DNA of 17,962 bases from Prevotellaceae bacterium UBA1746 (lineage in GTDB: Bacteria; Bacteroidota; Bacteroidia; Bacteroidales; Bacteroidaceae), in assembly GCA_905369775.1 (NCBI GenBank), contig CAJPJR010000038.1, positions 1 to 17,962 of the forward strand. The letters are read 5' to 3'. The notes beneath the pieces were generated by a model that was not told the origin of the DNA, made no database searches, and saw only the letters and a program-made list of their open reading frames with translations. Each line of letters opens with the position of its first letter. Position 1 is the stretch's first letter. Shown here in pieces: positions 8,201-13,852 of the stretch. Position numbers and translations under genes: made by a program.

Positions 8201-8504
8201 TTTCGTAGTCGATGAAGACGATGGGCCAGTGTTCGCGGGTCACTTTCGTGGGGTCCTCGGGGGCGAGGGTGAAGGTGACGGTACCTGCGGCCGTGGCCTT
8301 GATGAGGGTGATGCGGTCTTGGAGGTTGTGGGTGGTTTCTTCGGCCAGTGTGGGCGTGGGGGTGGCGGGAGTGGCCGGCGTCTGGGCCTGTGCGCGCTGG
8401 GCGAAGGATCCCATCAGCAAGCCTGCGGCGAGGAGTGCGGGAAGGCTTCGCTTAGCGCTGAATGCAGCCGCGAGACTGCGAACGGATAAGGAATGCTTGT
8501 TCAT
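5262..8504 (-). CDS. Large LRR protein with T9SS sorting domain, in the Mfa5 position
   Basis: This 1080-aa protein starts with a long signal peptide (cleavage probably after AQRAQA, residue 40) and a PTPATP-rich spacer. Leucine-rich repeats fill about 157-245 (IRYIDLHDNVL, VETLNLATNKLQNI, IRELNVSENLL, LQKADLSKNLLTDI). A STDWANKENWTG segment (504-515) and a later NILANPYTG...PSLSSFMV region (about 759-840) resemble modules common in big T9SS cargo. The last 70 or so residues end GAYVVRVSNKVTTLTQRFV, like a type A T9SS C-terminal domain, so it is probably exported by T9SS to the surface. It starts 15 bp after the previous fimbrial gene. P. gingivalis has the tip protein Mfa5 here, with a von Willebrand A domain; no such domain or DxSxS metal site was seen. 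Likely a surface or tip adhesin. Confidence 0.75.
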   Translation of the reverse strand: MNKHSLSVRSLAAAFSAKRSLPALLAAGLLMGSFAQRAQAQTPATPATPTPTLAEETTHNLQDRITLIKATAAGTVTFTLAPEDPTKVTREHWPIVFIDYENDGQNIRQMYNLTEDRTFTVNVSATQGGVIKITGEEGMWKLVSASQQIKDVELTKVPSIRYIDLHDNVLGTANAQGSFIFPNELTNVETLNLATNKLQNIGFTHTDATIRELNVSENLLASFPSTSFTKLQKADLSKNLLTDIGYSANDRRFGDDKSFKEATWTVYKGGDATAFNQALGGNNANIYASRAKAADAELNLTVNKLNILTLPTKPENVTDEHYYFTLQERYVVPQSPRGDDTWRPLETMTLSSQSYARGLASSFKTTKYELWREINPGTDEYIRVPDNEFSVDQHGDLTFRRAYGPGTRLFVAMTNEGFNTGGGRPLESFERGTGTITTDGFDQVLKQPEGTPSADRSTYFATVSTTGANDIGDGDTRALPKRFFRTNTFTLDGSKNNYWYGYVSTDWANKENWTGRFVPNTLAANYADNEQSDVVFASVNDNTPDPVTGVAAEKYGESAIRDLYADQDRVVRNYINATETGRAMVATPGNQILLKEKALLWDLTTSAAAATEPFASRGVADYTVVQAEEGKPNGTFLLAKPADNANYKANVEMFAKSFDGNRNKAYATWQYFGSPVKSADRNQLPLETTWVRKYDRTLNVPNSDEKWTDVNNGTLAQGQAYEISQPKPATYRFIGELNTADFTFPVDGMASATNYQDMNILANPYTGAMSIDKLDFSGATAADKVVYLFNTGSRKDWIANSGPTTNGTTQGQYTKAIPANLAGHVAGMPNQIPSLSSFMVKSTAAGNLKYRYADLVTATEENRAPQRHFHSLAVDVESAKTADRLWLVQAEGTTDRYDNGWDGEKIFAPGEAALYAMQDRSYQVTTTDAIGETKVGFVPGDGEQNYKLTFHLDGGDGTQQYTLLDKRTGLTRAIHDGDTYEFTATKGDAAHRFTILGNGAKATADQRGFQISADLRRNFTVKNFTDQPAEALVFDAAGKIQARFTVEPGSENTGTVVMPGAYVVRVSNKVTTLTQRFVMP

Positions 8505-8519
8505 TGCAGATGGGTGGTT

Positions 8520-9620
8520 TTAGTTGAGAACGCGTCCGTTGAGTCGGCGCATGGTGGGGTTGGAATCGTCGAACTTCTCGCCGAGCTTGAAAGAACACTT
8601 GTAAACAGTGTTGCGGCGGATTTGTCCGTAGTATTGTGTGCCCTGTTTGGCCTCGCCGATGCGGTAGTAGCACTTGCCGCTCTGGGGGTCGGGGTATTCG
8701 GATCGGGGACCCTCGGTGCCCCACTGCGAGGTGTAGGAGATTTCGAGGTAGGTCATGCCGTTGAAATCAGCCGACCCGAAGACGGGATGCGACACGAAAT
8801 TTTCGGGCACATAGATCGAAATGGTGGGATAGGTGCGCACCAGTCCGGTGAAATCTTCGGTGGGTGTGCCGACGGGCAGATCGTAGGCCAGATAATCGTA
8901 GTCGGTGGCGTTGGCGGCGTGCTTGAGATCGTAGTTGGCGATGGGGCCGCCCACCGAGAACTTGGCGGGGACATTGACAATGCGGATGCCGGTGATCTTG
9001 AAATCGTAGGGCGTGATGTAGGCCAGTCCGTAGGCGCTACCGATTTCAGCCTGGGGGGTGATGTCGATGCGGGCGAAGCAGCGCTCGAGTCGCACCTCGC
9101 TCTTGGTGAGTGCGGTGAGTCCGCTCACGGCGTTGGTGGGCGACTCGACATCGCGGAGGGCGGCGCTCATGGGGATGGGCTTTTTGGCGTCGTTGCCAAA
9201 CTGTCCGCGGAGATAGTCCTTGGTGTTGAACTCCAGCGCGTTGAAGTCGCGTTCCGTGCCCGAAATGCCCATGCGCTCAGCGTCGGCCGTGTTGAGGTTG
9301 GCCGCGAAGAAGAAGTCTTTTTTGCCGAGGAAACTCTCGACACTGAAGACAGCGGTGTTCGTGCCGCCCGCAGCTGCGGAGTAGGATTGCCCGGTGAGTG
9401 AGGCCACATACGTGGAGCCGGCGAGGATCACGTTGTCGACTTGGTCTTCCTTGTCGGCGGCGTCGGTGTTGACAGACTCACCGGTTTGTGAGCGCACGTC
9501 GACTTTCCAGGCGACCTTTTCAGACTTGGCCTCGGGATAGCGGGTTTCCTCGTCGCCGGAGCAGGCGGTGAAGGAGAGAGCCGCGGCGGTGGCCAGCAGG
9601 AGGAGGATATTCTTGGTCAT
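8520..9620 (-). CDS. Fimbrillin-like minor subunit lipoprotein (366 aa)
   Basis: The signal peptide ends in a lipobox (LSFTAC, lipidated Cys20), as in Mfa/FimA-type pilins that pass through the outer membrane as lipoproteins before assembly. The mature part is beta-rich with fimbrillin hallmarks: a front half with KKDFFFAANLNTAD (about 100-113), a central strand RLERCFARIDITPQ at the N/C-domain junction, TGIRIVNVPAKF, and a C-terminal RRNTVYKCSFKLG with the usual RN..Y pattern. It is third of the accessory genes after mfa2, preceded by an intercistronic hairpin and followed 15 bp later by the T9SS protein gene. It probably corresponds in role to one of P. gingivalis Mfa3/Mfa4; which one cannot be decided by eye. 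Confidence 0.75.
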   Translation of the reverse strand: MTKNILLLLATAAALSFTACSGDEETRYPEAKSEKVAWKVDVRSQTGESVNTDAADKEDQVDNVILAGSTYVASLTGQSYSAAAGGTNTAVFSVESFLGKKDFFFAANLNTADAERMGISGTERDFNALEFNTKDYLRGQFGNDAKKPIPMSAALRDVESPTNAVSGLTALTKSEVRLERCFARIDITPQAEIGSAYGLAYITPYDFKITGIRIVNVPAKFSVGGPIANYDLKHAANATDYDYLAYDLPVGTPTEDFTGLVRTYPTISIYVPENFVSHPVFGSADFNGMTYLEISYTSQWGTEGPRSEYPDPQSGKCYYRIGEAKQGTQYYGQIRRNTVYKCSFKLGEKFDDSNPTMRRLNGRVLN

Positions 9621-9658
9621 TTCGGAGTAAGCTGCTGTGATGAGGGTTGATATGAGTG

Positions 9659-9695
9659 AGGGCGAACGGCTGAACGTGCGTCAGACGTTCGCCCT
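9659..9695 (-). other. Intercistronic hairpin without T run
   Basis: A perfect 10-bp inverted repeat (AGGGCGAACG 9659-9668, CGTTCGCCCT 9686-9695) with a 17-nt loop lies between the 388-aa and 366-aa fimbrial genes. No T run follows in the leftward direction, so it is not a normal terminator. It may act in mRNA processing or stability, or weaken read-through. Confidence 0.55.
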
Positions 9696-9716
9696 TTGTG
9701 AGTGGCGGTGGGAGGC

Positions 9717-10883
9717 TTAGATGTTCTCGTGCGTGGTGCCGTCGAAGCCGGGGACGTTGGTTTCGATCCAGGGGCGCACGGTGAGGGTGAACTGCAGCAC
9801 CACGGCCTGATCGGCGGTGGGCGAGCCGGGGCCTACCACGTGGGCGTGGAGGACATAGCGGCAGTTGCGTTCGATTTTGCGGGGGAGGATGACTTTGTAG
9901 TAGCTCTTGACAGGCGTGGTGCTGAAGTCACCTCCGGCGGGCGGGGGGAAGATGCCGTTGAGCGGGTTGCCGTCGCCGAGAATGGCGGGGAGCTCAAGCA
10001 GCACGTAGGGGGCGGGATCGGTGGCAGCGGTCTTGGCCGAGATGTCGTACTCGTTGATGTAGACCGAGGGGAGCTCCGATGTGGGCACGGGGTCGGTGGC
10101 GGTGAGCGGCGCGGGCTGGGCCGTGAGGTCGGCCACTTGGGTCTTCGCACCGTCGACGCGGCCGGTGATGTCGGCGTTGGCACCGACGAAGGTTTTCGAG
10201 GGGAATTGCAAGAAGGTGTAGAGGCCGCGCTGTTGATTGGGGATGAGTTTGTCCCAATCATAGTAGAGCACCACGTCCAATCGCGAAACGGCACGCTTGA
10301 CGTTGACGTCGATCTTGTTGTCCTGTGTGGCGGGGTTGGTGAAGGTCACGTTGGTTTGCCCGGTCATGAGGAGGGGCGTGGTGAGATCTTCGACGGTGGC
10401 GAGGGTTTGCGACACGGCTTTGGTGAGCTGGTCGACGGTGGTGATCTCGTCGGTGGCGCCCACGGCGAGGCGAGCGCGCACGGAGGCCGGAAGGTTGATG
10501 AGCGTCACGGCGGTGGTGCCGTTCACGTCCGAAGCCTTGGCGGGGATGTAGACCGTTTGCGTGGTGGGATCGTTGTTCACCCAGTCGCCCACGGTGGTGG
10601 CTTCGAAGTGGAAGGATCCGACCGCCGCGCCGCCGGTGTTGGGCGTGATGGCTTCTTTGTTTTGTCCGCGGAAGAAGACCACGTCGACGGTGTTGACGGT
10701 GTTTTCGGCGGGCGTGGCGATGCCGCGGGTGTCGTGTTGCACGAGGTCGGATGCGCCAAATTGGAGTTTGATCTTGCCTTCACCGCCGGTGGGTCCGTCG
10801 GGTACGTAGCCTTTGTTGCAGGATCCGAAGAGGGTCGCTGCGACGGCCAGGAGTGCGAAGGTGAGCGTATGGAGAAGTTTCAT
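9717..10883 (-). CDS. Fimbrillin-like minor subunit lipoprotein (388 aa), Mfa4-like
   Basis: The signal peptide ends in LFGSC (lipidated Cys22). The mature protein has a beta-sandwich pilin pattern: VNTVDVVFFRG, the interdomain segment TPLLMTGQTNV followed by VKRAVSRLDVVLYYD (about 200-214), and ERNCRYVLHAHV followed by LTVRPWIETN near the C terminus. LLMTGQ...V.RA.....V resembles what I recall of P. gingivalis Mfa4 (PFLMSGN...VRAIAKVEL). The start codon is only 2 bp beyond the stop of the preceding 531-aa gene, so the two are translationally coupled and should be made in similar amounts. Probable accessory part of the Mfa1 fimbria tip. Confidence 0.72.
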   Translation of the reverse strand: MKLLHTLTFALLAVAATLFGSCNKGYVPDGPTGGEGKIKLQFGASDLVQHDTRGIATPAENTVNTVDVVFFRGQNKEAITPNTGGAAVGSFHFEATTVGDWVNNDPTTQTVYIPAKASDVNGTTAVTLINLPASVRARLAVGATDEITTVDQLTKAVSQTLATVEDLTTPLLMTGQTNVTFTNPATQDNKIDVNVKRAVSRLDVVLYYDWDKLIPNQQRGLYTFLQFPSKTFVGANADITGRVDGAKTQVADLTAQPAPLTATDPVPTSELPSVYINEYDISAKTAATDPAPYVLLELPAILGDGNPLNGIFPPPAGGDFSTTPVKSYYKVILPRKIERNCRYVLHAHVVGPGSPTADQAVVLQFTLTVRPWIETNVPGFDGTTHENI

Positions 10884-10885
10884 CG

Positions 10886-12481
10886 TTATTCGCTTTTGAC
10901 GGTGTGGACGATCTTGTTGTTATACTTGATTTGGAAGATGGGCGTTCCGGCGGTGGGCTCGGTGGGGAGGCGGAGTGTGCCTTCGACCTGCTCCTGGAAT
11001 CCGCTTTGTCCCGCGGCGTTGCCGAAGCGGAGCGTGTTTTGCTGTGCGCCGCCCACGGTGAACTTGGCGTTGGGCACGAGGGGAACGAGTTCGACGAGGC
11101 CGAGTTGCACGAGGTTTTTCTCGGCGGTGACGATGCGCACGGTGCTTTCGCCGCCCGGGAAGGTGGGCTCTTCGACCACTACGTTGAAGCGATAGCCGGC
11201 ATAGACGCGGCCGATGCGGCCCGTGCACCAGTCCTCAATATTGTAATTGAGCGTGAGTTGGAAACCTTCTTCCGCTTCGATGTTGTACACGTTGTTGCGC
11301 ACGGTGGAGAACTTGGAGTAGTTCGCCGCGTTGGGCAGGGTGTAGTAGACACCGTTGTCCACTTCTTGCTGTCCTTCGGTGAAGGAGCTTTGCCAAATCG
11401 AGAACTTGTAGTAGTCGTTGTTACCGCCGTCGGTGAGATAGAAGGAGGTGGATCCGGGCACAAAGCCGGGGCGGGCGGGATCGTTGCTGTCTACGCGGCG
11501 CAGATACTCAGGCACGTAGTAGGAGGTGACGTAATCGTAGAGCGTGGTGGGTTGGCCGGGCTGCACACTTGGGGCGAGGTAGTGGGCCTCGGAGTTGGCG
11601 AGCATCTGGGCCTTGGAGAATCCGTTGGTCTCTGCGAGTTCGGTCGCGGTGTAGAAGTCGGTGGAGAACTGTCCCGTGGAGGGATAGCCGGCTCCGTCGA
11701 AGTAGGGGTTGACGAAGAGGGAGAAATACTTCGGGACATTGACGAGCGTCATGCCCTTGAAGGGGATCACGCGCTTGAACTTGATGTCCGTGGGCGTGGG
11801 CGTGCCGGCCACTTCGTCGACATTGACCACTCCTTTGAGGGTGAGCTTGACTTTGGCGAGGGTGCGGATGAGTTCCACTTGTTCGTCTCCGTCGGCCACG
11901 AAGTGCTGGGGGTCGGTTTGCGAGGAGCCCTTACCGTTGCGCAAAGCCTGGATGGTGACATTGCGATAGACGCGGGTCATGAGCATGGGCTTGGCTTCCG
12001 AGGGCCGGTAGCCGGCGGGGAAGGCGATGTGGGTGAGGGCGGGGAGCGCAAAGAGTTGGCTGCGGTTCACCACCGAGGCCAGGGGCACGTCGAGGTTCCA
12101 GTCGTGTTCGTTGGCGATGAAGAAGAAGTCGCGCTGTCCTTCGGTGAGTCTGAAAGGCTTCGACCACACGGTGGTCTGTCCTTCGGGCTGACCGGTGAAA
12201 TCCCCGACGGGGTGCACCTGATTGTAGAGGACGGCTCCGCTGTTGGTGTCGCAAATGATGAGTCGCACCGTCTTGACGCGGTCCTCGAAGTCGGCACTGG
12301 TGTTGATGGTGCCGGCCACGCCTCTGATACTTACGGCAGCCGACATATACACATCCCCGGGCTTGGGGAGCACTTCCGGGCCGATGTACTCATGACACCC
12401 TGCGGCCAAGCCGAGCAGTGCGGCAAGTCCGAAGGCGAGTCCGGTGCGGTGTAAGATGTCGTGTAAAGGGAGCATAGTCAT
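10886..12481 (-). CDS. Fimbrillin-like accessory lipoprotein (531 aa), Mfa3 position
   Basis: A lipoprotein signal peptide ends GLAAGC (Cys29). The N-terminal beta domain has VKTVRLIICDTNSGAVLYNQV (as two parts, about 69-89) and RDFFFIANEHDWNL, and the middle has VELIRTLAKVKLTLKGV (202-218), the conserved strand seen in Mfa-like proteins. STVRNNVYNIE and NYNIEDWC (393-418) normally lie at the end of such pilins, but here about 110 further residues follow with strands such as TVRIVTAEKN and FQIKYNNKIVHTV. That C-terminal extension makes it longer than the P. gingivalis Mfa3 it replaces in gene order (446 aa from memory). Alternative start is Met3. It sits directly after mfa2 with a 182-bp gap and is coupled to the 388-aa gene downstream. 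Confidence 0.7.
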   Translation of the reverse strand: MTMLPLHDILHRTGLAFGLAALLGLAAGCHEYIGPEVLPKPGDVYMSAAVSIRGVAGTINTSADFEDRVKTVRLIICDTNSGAVLYNQVHPVGDFTGQPEGQTTVWSKPFRLTEGQRDFFFIANEHDWNLDVPLASVVNRSQLFALPALTHIAFPAGYRPSEAKPMLMTRVYRNVTIQALRNGKGSSQTDPQHFVADGDEQVELIRTLAKVKLTLKGVVNVDEVAGTPTPTDIKFKRVIPFKGMTLVNVPKYFSLFVNPYFDGAGYPSTGQFSTDFYTATELAETNGFSKAQMLANSEAHYLAPSVQPGQPTTLYDYVTSYYVPEYLRRVDSNDPARPGFVPGSTSFYLTDGGNNDYYKFSIWQSSFTEGQQEVDNGVYYTLPNAANYSKFSTVRNNVYNIEAEEGFQLTLNYNIEDWCTGRIGRVYAGYRFNVVVEEPTFPGGESTVRIVTAEKNLVQLGLVELVPLVPNAKFTVGGAQQNTLRFGNAAGQSGFQEQVEGTLRLPTEPTAGTPIFQIKYNNKIVHTVKSE

Positions 12482-12663
12482 ATAGGTGATGCGTCGTGCT
12501 GAGTGCCGCGGCGCGGTGGGAAAGTGGGACGCGGCGGGGCGAGCGGGAGGCCCGCCCCTGGAGCGTACGCGTTATAGATTCGTCGAGCGGAAAGTGGGTT
12601 TTGTGCAGTCCCGAGGGACGTGGGAAGGAGACAGGCGGTGCTTTCGCGCTCGTACTGATTCAA
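12482..12663 (-). other. Gap between mfa2 and the accessory fimbrillin genes
   Basis: A 182-bp GC-rich gap with no credible gene. It contains a GC-rich hairpin (GGGGC 12536-12540 with GCCCC 12554-12558, or alternatively GCGGG/CCCGC inside it) without a T run. No TAnnTTTG box was found on the - strand, so read-through from mfa2 is the simpler assumption for the downstream genes. Confidence 0.45.
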
Positions 12664-13722
12664 TTATTCTCCGAGTTTGGTTTTGAAGGTGTGAACCAGC
12701 CAGTCGTTGATAAACACGCCCGCGCACATGTAGTCTCCACAATCCCTACACTTGTCTTTGATGAGGAATTTGAGGTCGATGTCGTGTTCGCAATTGAGGT
12801 TGAAGCTGAACTTGTTGTCCTCGTTGCTGGCGTAGGTCAAGATGGCACCGATGAGGTCGTTTTTGATCTCGGGGGGCATGGTCACGTCTCGGGTCTCTCC
12901 GTTCTTCTGGTAGGTGATTTTCACCTGACTCTTGAGTCCGGATTGGAGGTCGAGGAGCGTATATTTAGCGGTGAGCGCGGTGTCTCCGTACACCACGGGG
13001 CCGTTGGTTCTGTAGGGCGCCGAGCTGGAGTTGACGTTGTGCGCGCCGTCGTAGTTGTAGGTGGCGTTGGCCGACGAGATGACGACGCCAAATTCGCGGG
13101 TGCTGGGCACGTTCACAGTGCGCTCGCGGATGCTTTTGTCGAGCACCACGGAAACATTGATGCGGTAGGTTTTTTCGCCGACCGCCACGGCGATATGCTT
13201 ATCCTGCGATCCGTTTTTTGCAGGGTTGTTGAGCACGACGGAGTGTTCGGACTTTCCGAAGAACACGCGGTCGTTGTCGAGTTTCACGTAAGAGGCGTCG
13301 GCATCCGTGCGGAGTGTGGCGAAGACTTCGTCTTTGCTCTTGCCGATTTGGCCATCGCTTACGGTGAACTTACTGTTGAGTCCCGTCCAGGCGTAGATGT
13401 TGTAAACGCGATCTTGGTCGGGCGTCGAGGTTTTGATGGGGAGTTTGATCTCAGTGAAGCCCTTTTGCTTGTTGCCGAGGTCGATGTCCTTAAGTTCGGC
13501 GCTGGCAGCGAGCTTGTTGTCTTCGTCGAAAGCCAGGAGGTGAACGTTGGACTGGGTGTTGAGTCCGATGGAATCTGCCTTACAAGTCGTGTTGTAGAGT
13601 TTCACATACACAGCCTGGGGGCAGTTGTCGAGATCATCGTGGAACATGGATTCACAGCCGGAGAGGAGGAATCCCAATCCTAAGGTGAAAAACACTCCGG
13701 TAAGCTTGTTAGGTAAATGCAT
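12664..13722 (-). CDS. mfa2: Mfa2/FimB family fimbrial anchor lipoprotein
   Basis: This 352-aa protein should anchor the fimbria to the outer membrane and limit its length, as Mfa2 does in P. gingivalis. The signal peptide ends FLLSGC (lipidated Cys23), followed by the family hallmark ESMFHDDLDNCPQAVYVKLYN with Cys34, and Cys47 downstream. A beta-rich first domain (about 35-180) is followed by a second (about 185-345) containing KTYRINVSVVLD and ending FINDWLVHTFKT. Cysteines cluster near the C terminus (KCRDCGDYMC, Cys325, 328 and 333). It directly follows mfa1, the same order as in P. gingivalis, but a complete terminator lies between them. Confidence 0.87.
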   Translation of the reverse strand: MHLPNKLTGVFFTLGLGFLLSGCESMFHDDLDNCPQAVYVKLYNTTCKADSIGLNTQSNVHLLAFDEDNKLAASAELKDIDLGNKQKGFTEIKLPIKTSTPDQDRVYNIYAWTGLNSKFTVSDGQIGKSKDEVFATLRTDADASYVKLDNDRVFFGKSEHSVVLNNPAKNGSQDKHIAVAVGEKTYRINVSVVLDKSIRERTVNVPSTREFGVVISSANATYNYDGAHNVNSSSAPYRTNGPVVYGDTALTAKYTLLDLQSGLKSQVKITYQKNGETRDVTMPPEIKNDLIGAILTYASNEDNKFSFNLNCEHDIDLKFLIKDKCRDCGDYMCAGVFINDWLVHTFKTKLGE

Positions 13723-13753
13723 CGTGATGTGAGAAAATAGGGAGAGAGGGTAG

Positions 13754-13794
13754 AAAAAAATTGCGGCGAGGGAGAGGGATTTCTCCCTCGCCGC
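13754..13794 (-). terminator. Intrinsic terminator inside the fimbrial operon, after mfa1
   Basis: A perfect 12-bp stem (GCGGCGAGGGAG 13763-13774, CTCCCTCGCCGC 13783-13794, 8-nt loop) is followed in the leftward direction by AA and then seven T (13754-13760 complement). It ends 32 bp before the mfa2 start and begins 59 bp after the mfa1 stop. No good promoter follows it, so mfa2 and later genes probably rely on partial read-through. Confidence 0.85.
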
Positions 13795-13805
13795 GGTATG
13801 TTCGT

Positions 13806-13831
13806 CACAGTGGGCTCAAGGCCGCACTGTG
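13806..13831 (-). other. Second hairpin downstream of mfa1
   Basis: CACAGTG (13806-13812) pairs with CACTGTG (13825-13831), extended by GGC/GCC with one bulge. It lies between the mfa1 stop and the terminator, where it could protect the 3' end of the fimbrillin mRNA. No T run follows. Confidence 0.45.
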
Positions 13832-13852
13832 CAGATGCGTTTCGACAACGGT

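Noticed and set aside
12478..12663. A 61-aa - strand ORF in the gap after mfa2
   Set aside because: It needs a TTG start, is Pro/Arg-rich and has no domain or conserved context; probably a chance opening in GC-rich DNA.
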